Assembly (NCBI GenBank): GCA_914767715.1
Contig: OU612067.1
Location: 1,302,001 to 1,366,000, forward strand
Direction of reading: 5' to 3'
From: Membranipora membranacea
Lineage: Eukaryota > Bryozoa > Gymnolaemata > Cheilostomatida > Membraniporidae
DNA length: 64,000 nt
Shown in pieces: positions 33,037 to 47,700 of this stretch (the stretch's first letter is position 1; each line of letters begins with the position of its first letter). The notes beneath the pieces were generated by a model. That model was given only the letters and a program-made list of their open reading frames with translations. It did not search any database and was not told the DNA's origin. Position numbers and translations under genes: made by a program.

Positions 33037-35307
33037 TACTCATATAGTAGAAAGAGTATATTGTCCTCATGATTAAGTTACAATGCATTTTCATTTGTTC
33101 TCAGAGATATAGACCCTAATGTTGAGTGTCCTGTTCTTGTTTTAGTCTGCTGGATGCTTTGCGTATAAGCTGGCTGGCATACACAGTATGGCGTACAGCG
33201 GGGGGGGGGGGGGGGTATATAATGAAGGTATTTTTTATTTCGCAATTTTCAATATTCACAACGATAAGAAAATCTTTCAGCATATCTGTCGATTAAAATT
33301 GCTGTACACACGGCAGTTTTGCCACCTCGAAGCTAGTGCATATGAGATTAGCCACATTTGAGAAGTAAAGTTGAGTTCTACAAACAGTAGCAGGCCAGGA
33401 GGTGAGGAAAAGTTTGCAACATGTTGTATTGCGAATCTGAATTTGTGACATTTCTGAGTAGACTTCATCAGAGTAGTGGGCTAAACAGTATAGTACGTCA
33501 AAACAATAATATAATGATACTAGTGAATTTTTAGCCTAGTTAATCACAGAAGAACTGTGAGGTTGCAGGCCTAGCGGTGGTATCAGACACAGCCAGCCCT
33601 TAATGGCTGGCTGTGGCTGGCTTAGCCTGTGCAGGGAGAATTCTCCCTGGCCTGTGCAATATAAATCTTTTTTGCCGTGATTGGGAAGTATCCTGGCTCC
33701 GGAAGATTGCATCACAAGGTTTGGCTAGGTGCATTTGGTCTCTTGGTAGACGGTGTGCGCTGAGATTTCACTTGATTGGCGATTAGTCTACTCTTTTGTC
33801 CGACTGGATGTGGATGCTTCCCCAGGTTCCAGCAGGGAAAATCGATTCCTGTGGGACGGTTGTTATCATTACTTTATTCTGTGCTCATGTGTTTTAATAG
33901 TTAAATTTTTGCACTGTGTTGCTTGATTTTACCATTTCCATAAAAATACCCACATTGTACACCCAAGGAGGAACTACTTGGTACACCTAATCTGTTACGG
34001 CAATGGTTAAGGTAAGACAGGGAATACTCTCTCTGGGTAAGGTGATATTGACAAACGTCCGTCACCAGCTTAGGCAGCCTAGCCTAGCCTTGAACTTTGA
34101 CTGGTTCAACTTTCCAGCAGTTTGTTTTCATACTTCCCTATCTATGACTTGATGTGGAATGATGTTCTTTCTTTCCCATTGCCACCAAACAGACTTGTAA
34201 TAGGTTTACGGCTGTAGGCTGAATTGTCTTACCTTTTCATTATGAGAAACTATGATAGTGAGGTCACCTCATAAGCTAAAAGTTGTCTCCTCATTGTCAT
34301 TCTCTACTGCTGTTGCAAAACCACACATCAAAATTATCTGAGTAAGGTTAAAGTTGCTTGGTAACACAGTAAAAGGAAGAATCAGCCTGACGTGGCATCT
34401 GTTAGTTTTTCTCCAACTCATTCACTCCTGAAACTTCTCATAGAATCAACAAAAGGTAAAAACCTGCACAAACCTTTCTATGAGAGTTTGTTGAATAGTT
34501 TGTTTTAATTTATACAACCATATTAAAGTTTTAATCTGCCATTATAGACTTAGATTTCTAGCTAGTCATTCACTTGCTTGATAATAAATTTGTAATATTT
34601 ATTTAGGACTTGGTAAAACAACTTTCTACCATTCCATTGACTAACCTGAACTACCCAAGTTCATCAATTTATTGATTCTCTACAGCTATCATTATCGAAA
34701 TAAGTCAGCAGAGAGTTGCGGTAGTTGACCTATTACTGGTGGTTATGTGTGCCCTTTCTGCTCATATTTCTGTCTTCATCTTGGTGTTCAAGTTGTTTCA
34801 TCAGCTCAGCATTAAATTAAACATTAATTCTCTAACTGATTGTATTGGGCATCATTGGTTGATCACTCACTGCAATGTACACATGCTTGGAAAGATGGCA
34901 TTGTCTTCACAAGTCATTTCTCAGGCTGAAGTTTTGAGCGTTACTTTTTTGTTTATCATCTGCTCTGGTGTCTATAGAACTCATTATGTGAAACCAGATG
35001 TAACAAGTAATAAGAGGTGTTTTCTGTGAACCAGATTATGGTTTGATATATGATTAAGGTCTTCTCAGAATTAGCAAGTATAAATGAATTCAGATAGCTG
35101 CTCCGTAGCAGTCTATAGCTTTTCCACAAAGACGTTAGGCCAACCTCATAACAGTCTGTTGCATATTAACTCTGGTAGTCCTAGTCAAACTGATATTAGC
35201 TAAGAATAGATCATGTCCTACTTCAGGTCTCTCCAAAAACTGGGTTTAACGAGGTGTTTGCACCCCAAACTATTTTTGAATAATCTCACATGTTTTCTGT
35301 TATCCAG
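33037..35307. other. Upstream region of the Arf gene, no coding exon recognised
   Basis: Contains a 16-nt G run (33200-33215), a perfect 18-bp palindrome (33632-33649) inside a hairpin-rich patch of GGCTGGCTG motifs, and then AT-rich sequence. A non-coding 5' leader exon and promoter of the Arf gene must lie here, since its first coding exon begins with a splice acceptor at 35307. I cannot place them. Frames at 34739-35029 show no family resemblance. Confidence 0.45.
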
Positions 35308-35315
35308 ATTGAAAT

Positions 35316-37555
<2,240 letters not shown>

Positions 37556-38155
37556 TAAACATGATCAACTAAACAATCCGTGCTATCACCCAAGTTAGTC
37601 AATTATAGTCCCTCATGAGATACGCCCAAGAAAACAATCTGTGTCTACCAGGGAAAGTAGTTGTTCTACTCCAGGATGAATTATACTCGGGATCAGTGTA
37701 AGCATGAGAGGAAGACTCTGAAATTCTACACTGATAGTCTCAGAGCTTCTAACCGGAGAATTGACTTACTCCGGCTTGTTATTCGTCTAACTTCTCTGCT
37801 CTTTTTATCACTGTGAATGGTGAGAGTGAGCGAGTTATGCCCATCATACAAGGATACTATTGTACTTTAATGGCAGTTGTTGCCTCACTGTATAGCGGAG
37901 TCTGACCGACAGAGCTGTCCCCAGCCTTTTATTTATTTCTATGAGGGATGCAGCATGATTTCCATATACTGATTCCGCTATTACTATCTATCACTATACC
38001 ACTATATTATCTCGCTTGTCTTACTGGCCATTCTTGTCCCACTAATTTTGGCTATAAAACCATTTATGTTATCTTCACTCTAACCTAATCTTGTGTCCTA
38101 TTTTATTATTATAGTATTTGGTTTTCTATTGTTAAAGTTTTGGGGATGGTTAGAC

Positions 38156-38166
38156 AATAAAATAAA
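38156..38166 (+). terminator. Arf gene poly(A) signals (two overlapping)
   Basis: AATAAAATAAA provides two overlapping AATAAA hexamers about 600 nt after the stop. They define a 3' UTR of about 620 nt. Confidence 0.65.
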
Positions 38167-38179
38167 GTTCTGTCTGTAA

Positions 38180-38711
38180 TAACTTACAAAAGCTCTATTC
38201 TTTATTCCCAAGGCAAGGATACTATGCCAGTCAATAAATTGATATGCCCATATTTGTCTAGTATAAACTTAAAGGTAAAGAAATATTATGTTTTTCATTA
38301 TATTTGGACAAACATCCTTTAATTGAATATCTAGTGTAATTTGATGTGATGTCTATTCGTCCCACAGTCTACAGTACCCATAGGTTGGTTATGTAGCTTT
38401 GTTGCCATTTAGATCATTGACTAGAGAAGACGGTTTGAAAACCTAAGGAAGACAATGATGCCGTGAATATAAAGATATTCTGTGGGAAATATAAAGATTT
38501 CGCTTTTCCTCTTGGCTGCCTGAGTTCCTGAGTTTCAATTACAAGGATTACATGGTAATTGTAGTCCCCTCCCTTGTACCCCACTCCCCGTATGACAGCT
38601 CATGATGTCTAACTTCTAACCACTGTCAGCCTAATGGGTCCCTCATGACTAGCATGCTGTGCTGATGAAGGAAATCCCTCATATGCAGACGGTTAGTTTG
38701 TTAGAACAATA
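38180..38711. other. Intergenic, no gene recognised
   Basis: AT-rich, with no splice-bounded open frame or repeat that I could recognise. Confidence 0.4.
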
Positions 38712-39177
38712 GACAGTTTTCTGAGCTATGATTTAGGCCTCGATTCGGAGTTGTCCTCTCTCCAGTTTGGTACTTTTAACCCAAGCCGCTTATAATAGGA
38801 TAAACATTATTTTTGATTCAGAATCTGCAACATTGAAAACTCATATGGACATGGTTTGGGAAATAATTTTAGTATTTGGATAGTCAATTATAGCATTTTC
38901 TGCCTGTTTTGCGGACAATTTGGCAGAATTTTTCACGAGTTTCGTCACTAAAATTAAGATTCATCAACATTCAAGCCTCCAATGATTTGGAAACCCTGTA
39001 TCACAGCGTTTTCAATGGTGCAGACTCTGAATCAAAAATCATTTTTAACCTAATATAAGCGGTTTTCAAGATAACCCTCTTTCAGCAGGTTTTTCCTATG
39101 CGGCGTGGGTTAAAAGTACCAAACTGGAGAGAGGAAAACTCCGAATTGAGGCATAAATAAGAGCTCAGAAAACTGTC
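38712..39177. mobile_element. MITE copy 2, opposite orientation to copy 1
   Basis: A 466-bp element starting gacagttttctgagc and ending with its complement, flanked by TA (38710-38711, 39178-39179). The arms share with copy 1 the blocks ggagttgtcctctctccag and gtacttttaaccca. The central part (cattttctgcctgttttgcg) is the reverse complement of the centre of copy 1. Confidence 0.9.
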
Positions 39178-39724
39178 TATAACAATGACATCTATAATAA
39201 CAGGTGAATATTGGTCCTAATATAGCCGCTATCCTCTTGAATATTTCCTGTAATGACATACTGAGGGTAGGTTGATTATACCTATTACCGTCTGCAAAAC
39301 ACCTGTCAGTCATCAATATTTTATGTGGACATGGTTTTAATTTATATAGTCATGGCTAATGGCATAATTCGCTAAATTCCCTCATGTTTATCTATCCGAA
39401 AATTATAATTTTCTCTACTGCAAATGCTCTGGAACTTTGGTACTGGCTCATTGTGTCTTAATTCACCATTTCTTTAAATGTCAACAAAGATCTGCTTTCC
39501 AAACACTATATGCTGCTAAGAAAGGTTTATGATTTTAGTCAGTTTGTTGTGTTTCCATTTCCCTTTGCATTACATCTTCTTCCATACAGTTCATCATCTG
39601 ATAAAGTGTCAGGTATGTACTCACAATAATTATACATGATAAGGACCATGTAAATGTCATCACTTTTATCTTAGATAATTTGTCAGGTGATGAAAGTTAG
39701 TTTTAGGCATCTGCTTCATACACA

Positions 39725-40545
39725 CAGTCTGATTGATTGATTTATTAGCTATCACAAACATTAAATGTTGCGAAAAATGGATGCATATACTTTGTCATAA
39801 TAAGAGCTTGCTACCAGTGTATGGAACTATGGACTTTTTTAAAAAAGAATCTCATTAAGTGTGATGCACATTTGCCTCAGAAAACAGTCTTTGCCCCATG
39901 AGCTGCGATATTTAATATGTCTAAGACGACCAGAAGGGCAATGTTCGAGAAAATCGTGTATAAAGTGGTCTTCATCAGAAAAACAGCACATGATAATGGA
40001 TTTAGTTCTCTGTTTAACAATGGTATCGAGATCGCCTACGTCAAGCCCTAAATTCTTGGCATCGTTGAAAACTTTTCTTAGTAATTTCTTGTCCTTAGCA
40101 TATATGCTAGTGTGCAAAACAGGTAGACAATACAATAAGAGTGAAACTACAAAACTTTTGAACAGCATGGAGACTAATGGCTTCGAACTCAGATACATAA
40201 AATTTTTAACAACATACATCCTTTGACTTGCTTTGCCAGTTATTTTATGCACATAATCTTCGAATCTTAGTTTGTTATCAATGTCTACACCAAGGTATTT
40301 TACCTTTTCACAAAATGATATATTGGTGCCATCTAGGTTCAGTTTAGGAGTGTTAGGTTTGAGATGTTGAGTAGAGAAAAGCATTTCCTTTGTCTTAGAA
40401 GCATTAAGTAGTAAATCTAAATCAGTGCATTGTTTATACTTATATGAAAACCACAATAAGAAATTAGTTTTGAATAGTTCCAGTCTGATAGTGATAAATA
40501 TGCTAATAAGTACAGGCCAGTACATCTCATTTTATCATAAATACA
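39725..40545 (-). mobile_element. 5'-truncated LINE fragment, RT C-terminal part
   Basis: An open minus-strand frame of about 228 codons (40525-39839) encodes the end of a non-LTR reverse transcriptase: LNASKTKEMLFS, then VKYLGVDIDNKLRFEDYV, then a C-terminal domain with LLYCLPVLHTSIY and SGRLRHIKYRSSWGKDCFL. The 3' end has a TAAATCAATCAATCA-type simple tail near 39725-39755. The family differs from the 2A-bearing LINE but is the same as the fragment at 56555. Confidence 0.8.
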
Positions 40546-41400
40546 TTAAATTGTGTTTGAAAACCTTTGTATTTGAAAACCTTTGTATTTGAAATATACA
40601 GCAATCTTTTTTTGTATCATATTATTATAAGTCATGTTTATGGCACATTTCTGATCGTCAGTACGTATTTTCGTCACATTTTGTAGGATGTGAATGGAGC
40701 TGTCCTCTTTGTGTCAGAGAGAAGGCAATTCCAATTCTACTTTTGTGCTGAGCATTTTCAATATAATTATTAAGCCTTTGAATAAATCTGAGAGTGCATG
40801 CTATAATCTGAATCATTCTCAGCTGAATGGTAAATTATTTTTTACAGGTCTGATATAAGGGTACAGGCCTATGAGAGTCATGGAGTACATGAACTCGATC
40901 TCCAGCATGTATTCTTCAATGGAACACATGTCTCTTGCCACCATGTGATCATGAGATAGAAAGCTCCTAATTCACAGAGAAATCAAGAACCCAGAGATCT
41001 ATGGGACAAGTTGACTGAAGAGAATGAATCATTCAGAATATTATTTTTAGCTGAGTACAAACCAGCTACAAATGGTCAGGAACAGAGCAGATTGATCTAA
41101 ATCAGATAAACATACATTCATCTCAGTAAATTCAACCCTATACATCTGATGAGGATAAAACTTTAATATTCTCCCCAATGTCACACAGATTGCAGCAGCT
41201 ACCAATCATTTTTCCAATTCCCAGTAAATGTGTTAAGGTAAAATATCAATCATATCATTGCGGAAGAGGAAACGGGCAATGTGAAAATGGGCGATGAAAA
41301 TCAGAAACAACAAGCAATGATAAAAATTCATTCTAGAAAGCTTATCGTATTACTCCTAGTTCTAGATATGTGCCGCTGGTGGATAGCTGTTTTAATATTA
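40546..41400. other. Intergenic, no gene recognised
   Basis: A 70-codon + strand frame at 41281 shows no family features. Otherwise AT-rich. It holds the 3' flank of the large modular gene. Confidence 0.4.
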
Positions 41401-41406
41401 TTTATT
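41401..41406 (-). terminator. Poly(A) signal of the large modular gene
   Basis: AATAAA on the minus strand, about 350 nt past the stop at 41755. Confidence 0.4.
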
Positions 41407-41754
41407 ATCTTGAACAGTTATACAGTGACCAGCACGGGATGTATCAAACATAAATGGAAATTAATACACATACCACAAACAAAACAGTTCTAAAAATCAC
41501 ATAGGCACGTTATCGTGTAAGTATCAATAATAAAGTACTTTTTCAACAAAGATATTGATCACAATTACACATTGCAGTGTGAATATGTCGAAAAATCACT
41601 AAAAGGTGACAGTTGTGACAAAACTAAGACAGGTTTACTAAGACAGGGTTAAGGGCGTCGCATGTTTTGCAGAGCTCGGAGGATACCCATACGTGGACTC
41701 TGGTATGTCGGACGTTTTAGATTAAATAAATAAGTCATCATTTCTACTCCTATC

Positions 41755-44700
41755 TTATTTCTTCTTCTTATCCTTGTCCCCTAAAATGAGTGGAAAACCA
41801 ACCAATCAAACATAGCATAGTTAGGGAGTTGTCCATTTTGGACCAGGGGAGACAGCTCAGTAGACTAGTTATTAAATAAGTAGTCTCATAGATAAATTAG
41901 CCAAACCTCTCACAAGGGGTGGCAGCAATCACATTCACTTGAAGCAATCTCTCGAATTAATAATTGATTTAAGGACCTTACAATTTGCAAAGCTTTGATT
42001 GAGTCATTGAAGCTGATCCCAAGAGAAAGTATATAATTGTTGATATTATAAGGTTCGGCAACTATATCCAGAACTACATGGTGTATTCCTATTGGCTCAA
42101 TGTTAGCTGGTTTCGTTGTTAAGTTAATTTAGTAAAATGAACACTAATCAAAACCAACCTTGGACCATCGGAAGGACAGGGTTAGCCATGGGTCAAGGCC
42201 ACTGTATCCAAAAGATTTGTCTATTCATGCTTGGTATTCTACTGCACTAAGCTGCGCTTTTTCGTCACTATTTTTGTTGGCCCTAAACCTAAAAAACAGA
42301 GAATAGACAAATCTCTTGTTACAGGGCTCTGCAGAAATTAGAGGAACATTAAAAAGAACATTCAGACGCAGCTAGTTTTACGAAAAATTGAATAATTAAT
42401 TTATCTTAATACGGTGTAGGATTCGTTACCCGAGCTCACTTTTTTAAAATGTATTATCAACAATTTGATAAAATAACTGAGCGTGATTTTATTGAAGGAG
42501 TGAGGTTGAAAAGGCTGTTTTTTATCAAAGTTGATGATGGAGTCAAATCATCATATATTATTGCATAGAAATATTTACGATGAATCGAATGTCTGAGAAA
42601 AAACATCGTCTGTTTTCAAATTTCTTACCATATATTTGACTTCGTCATCAACCTTGATATAGACAACCTGTTCAGCCTCATTTTTTTGATAAAATTACAC
42701 GGCAACAGCCAATCAATTTTTTATAGAGCTTTTAACATTCACTAGCTCGGCAGCTTTATATTGGTGTGCAGAAAGTCAATATTTGCTGACCTACTTGTCG
42801 CTCACTTAATGCCTACCTTTATCTTTATCTTTCTTCTTCTTTGCTGGTCCTTCAGAGATGGAGCTCATATCAGCATCAGCTAGGAGTAAATAAAATTACA
42901 CCAAATTAAATCAATCAGTCATTAAGACAGAATGAATAATCTTGAAGGTATTATTCTTTGATTGACACACTACGATATACAACTGTTCTATACTACGATA
43001 CTATACTATAATATTATACTACGATACTTCACATAAACATGACATTGGGTGAGAGAGCTTACCCGCACTTGGCACATGAACTGAAATTTTGCGTATCAAC
43101 TTCAGAATTGTCAGCCTGTGAAATGATTTTTTCCATCTCCAGTTTGTCGGTATTCAGATATGAATCTGCACTGGGTCTATCCTGACTACTGTTATACTCA
43201 CATTCTATGTCGGATTCCTTCTCTTTTTTCTTTTTCTTCTTCGTTTCGCTGGCTTCCTCGCCATCACTCTCAGATTCAGAGACTATTTTATCTTTCTTCT
43301 TTTTCTTCTCCTTACTCTCTCCCCACGGAGACTGCTCCGCATCCTTCTCCTCTTCCTCAGCCGCTAACTTCTCTTTCTTCTTTTTCTTATCTTTTGTTGC
43401 CGATTCTTCTGCCTCAGAATCTGATGCCGCTCCTTTCTCTTTTTTCTTCTTCTTTTCATCCTTACCATCTTCAGGAGCTAAATCAACATTCATATATGAG
43501 ACGCCTTACATGTAGTAAGAAACTGTGTGAATATTGAAACTAGCAAGCGAGAAGGGTCCCAATATAAGTCATAACCTAGGCAACGAGGTTTAAATTAATT
43601 TGTGAGAAGTTTAATTTACCTATGCTGTCTTTCTTCTTTTTTTTATCTTTAGTCGCCGATTCGTCTGCCTCAGAATCTGATGCCGCTCCCTTCTCTTTTT
43701 TCTTCTTCTTTCCATCCTTACCATCTTCAGGAGCTAAATACACAGTCATAGATGAGTACATGTACTAATTAAAAATAAATATGATTTCATTGACAGGAGA
43801 CATTGAAAAATAGTAGGTAACATAATTCTATAATCTTAGTTGAGATTGTCAGCCTTCCGAGTTCTCTAAAGTAGATAGAAGTGGTATCTTATTGAGCTTG
43901 TACAGTACATACCCATACACAACTCACAGATGAGCAGGGCGGACAACTTGTAAAAATTGCTACTGAAGAACAATCCGCTAGCCTATATTTTGCTTTTGTC
44001 CTCAGTAGACATTAAACTAAGATAATGATCGCCATCAAATATTGTGATCTCGGTCCAAATCAGGATGTAAGTAGCTCAATCTACCTATGCTATCTTTCTT
44101 CTTTTTCTTATCTTTTGTTGCCGATTCGTCTGCCTCAGAATCTGATGCCGCTCCTTTCTCTTTTTTCTTCTTCTTTTCATCCTTACCCTCTTCAGGAGCT
44201 AAATCAACATTCATAAATAAGTCGCCTTATATGTCGTAAGAAACTTTGTGAATATTGAAACTAGAGCGAGGGAAGGGTCCAAAAAACCTACAAGTATCCT
44301 CAAGCAGGCAAAGAGGCAGCACTGCTGAATTAAAAAAGGGCCACTACCCAAACAATTAACTATACAATATTGATGGCCAAATTAGGATTTGAGTAGGTTA
44401 ATCTACCTGTGCCATCTTTCTTCTTTTTCTTAGATTTTCCCTCAGGTTCTGTTTCGGATTCTGCTATGGATTTATCTCCCTTGTCTTTCTTTTTTTTCTT
44501 CTTGTCCTTCTGCTCATCAGCTGAACAGTTAATTTATAATGTTTGTCAGAAAAGTTATCTGAAGAGATGTTTTACATAGGGTGCCCGGAGGAAAGGGGAG
44601 ACAAGACTTTATAGGCAAGGTAATTCAAAAATATTGATAGAGATTATCAGCTACCTACTGATTGATGATATTAATATGCATATCTGAATGGTACCATCAA

Positions 44701-47700
44701 ATTAACAGTTAAGTTATAAATAGTACTGGCCGATGGGAAAGAGAAGCATAGATAAGAGCGGCTACATAGGCCATTTGTATCAAAAAGTATCCAAATTATG
44801 GTGAGGGAAGATTTTCAGGCTAGATTGCATTATTCACAGACGCTGCAATTTCTTAACCCAGGTGACTGTGTTCTCATCTAATAATTGCTTAAAAAGCAGG
44901 GCGTAGTTTAGTGAATATGTTGAGTTTGAATAGAAGACCTCCAAGACATCCAAAGCGATTTCAGTTATGTAAATGGCATAAAAATCCTGACTGAGCTAAT
45001 TCTAATGGATTACTTATTAATAATGTTCAGCATTCTAGGGGAGGCAGTGTCCGTTAATCTGATTTTTTTGTTACCACACCACACCGATTTCCAAGAAGAG
45101 ATACACACTTACTTAAACCTCCATTAGACAACTTAAACCACAAAATAGCAACAAACTTTAATATTTTACCCTCTTCATTGAGAAGCACTCTTACTTTGAA
45201 TATGTTTAAGAAAAGGCTAATGCAACATTTTTTCAGTTTATTGGCATAGTCTTATATTTTTTGTTGAATCTTTGTTTGTATCATTTTTCTTTTTTGCCAT
45301 TTATGTCACATCATGAAAAACATTTGAAATAATGAATTGCTGACAATAAAAGTATACATATATATGGGCCAGAAATGTTATCAATTGTTAACTGTGATAA
45401 GAAGTTAATATAGACACTCACCAGAATCAGCGGCAGCAGATTTATCTTTGTCCTTCTTTTTCTTCTTCTTGTCTTTATCTTCCTTGTCTACAAATGGTGA
45501 GAAGAGTTCTGTACGTGCTAAACTAAGTAAACATTGCAGCAGCATACTCTACTACTAAAGAAGTGTGTTATATACTCTACTACTACAGTAAAGGGCCTGT
45601 GATCAGCTAGTCATGACTGTGGCAGCTAGTAGAACACATAGACTATTGCGTATGTTGGTGATAGCTCGAGGCTTGCTTTATAACTGCTCTCTCCCCCAGG
45701 CAATGATTATATAATTCACAATGATGCAGTAATGACAAGGCACTTAATCATGAACTGATCCTCATGGGAACTCTAAGTAAATGTTATTGTCTGTTTAAGT
45801 TGATAAGCTAGCTGATAGGCTAGCTGTCAGACTATAAATTATACTTGTGGGTGGCAAATACTGTCAGACTATAAATGCAAGCTTGTTTGAGGGTAAGTTG
45901 AGCAATGTGATTACACAGAATAAAGGCATCATATAATTATTCCTAAATTTCTCTGCCATATAATCTGAAAAAAAACTATTTGTGTGTCAGCCTACAGAAA
46001 TTACGTGTATATTTCTTACCTGACTCTCCTATGCTGTCCTTCTTTTTCTTCCTTTTGCCTTCAGATGTGGAGGCTTCTCCAGGCTTGGCTACCGTACCTA
46101 AAACAGAGGGAAATGATTCCATATCGGTACACTCAGTCAGTTCTAGTGAGGTACAGGGTCAAGGTCATCAGGGTCAGGTGTCATACAATACAAGCTGACT
46201 ACATGTATAGCATGTACAAATCATTATAATAATATTATTATAATTGTAAACTTTGGATTTGCAAGTATAGCAGCATGTCTCATATTGAGTTATCTGCCCT
46301 CTATGTGAGGATAGACGACTCAAGGTAAGATTCTGCAGCTGCCATGTCCTGCACAAATAATAACGAATAATGTTCGGATTCTGATGACATAAAACATGTT
46401 CTCTTATAAAACGCTGAAGTCAGGAAAACTTACTCTCAGCGGCTGATAGAAATCCATCTTCTATAGATTTCATATCCTGCTGCTGCTGCAGCTGCATACC
46501 TTTAACATATATATATTCCATGTTTATTCTGGAGAAGAATAAGTCCTTAGGACTTGTACCCAGAAAACAGAAAAATTGATAAAAATATGGTGTAGAATTA
46601 AAAAGACATGTAACTAAAAATCAAGAACAATGACAGGTAAAATTACAAAGTACACGCAGGCATTAATTAGCAGTAAAACATTACACAAGTTAATACACAA
46701 TAGCTAGGAAAAGAAAAGTTAGAACAATGTAGCAGTAGGCTAAAATCATTATAAAGAATTTTATTATAGACTTTATTTCAGACAATGGATTTTTTTACCG
46801 ACTTAATAATTTATAATTTTATAATTTCTACAGACTATTTTTTTTCTTTCATTTTTATTTGGGCATTCTGTAAAACATTCTCAACGAATGAGTACTATCC
46901 AAAAATAAAGTTTATATATATTATGGACTTCATTTCCGACTTTGTGGCATATTTATACTGATTTGCTATGGATATTTTTTTCACCTGCGAAGTTTCTGTT
47001 CCTCTTTATCATTCAGATAGTACTACAGTATTGTTTTGGACAAGGTTGCTTGTTGGACAGATATTAAAATATTAACTAGGAATGGCTGGGAAACCGAGGA
47101 ATTACAAGTAAAATCATGATTTGCTAAAAAATACAAGTCAGGAAAACTTACTTTCAGCGGCTGATAAAAATCCATCCTCTATAGATTTCATACCCTGCTG
47201 CTGCTGCATACCTACAATATAATCATAATGGAATCTATAATGGACTTTGAAGTGGACTTAATAATCAACTTTATAATGGACTGATGGTGATGATAGGTTT
47301 TTTTACCAACAAAAAGAGTTGGACATAGTAGATATACGATAATCGTAGATGCACCGATATCACAGCAGCGATTTTAAGGCTGTACTCAATGTTTTATATT
47401 CCATACAAATGACTATATCAAAACAAGAATTGTGCACAGACCAGTCGGATGAAGACATGAGAAGACGATTATGACCACAAACTCACTGTCTGTGAGTACA
47501 GACCAAGAGTCAGCGCACACAGACAGACCTAGCTTGCTGACATTTATCACATGGGGTTCTAATATAATCACTGGTCTATGATATTATTATATAAGCTTAC
47601 TCTCAGTAGCAGAGAGAAATCCATCCTCAAGTGATTTCATCCTCTGATGAGTCTGAGTAGGTCTCTGTGCCGCTAAAAAGAAACAAAATCTCGGCATCGG

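Noticed and set aside
34739-35029. 96-codon + strand frame upstream of Arf
   Set aside because: No recognisable domain and no linking donor or acceptor. More likely non-coding upstream sequence.
41281-41493. 70-codon + strand frame
   Set aside because: No features beyond a hydrophobic stretch, and it lies in the 3' flank of the large gene.
43062-43063. Donor TGCGG|GTAAGC at the end of the 43477 exon
   Set aside because: It ends in phase 2 and would put a stop at the start of exon 42879. The internal donor at 43201 gives phase 1, which fits.
43160-43537. + strand Ser/Phe/Leu-rich frames of about 100-125 codons
   Set aside because: Antisense of Lys/Glu-rich exons, which produces long artificial Phe/Ser frames.
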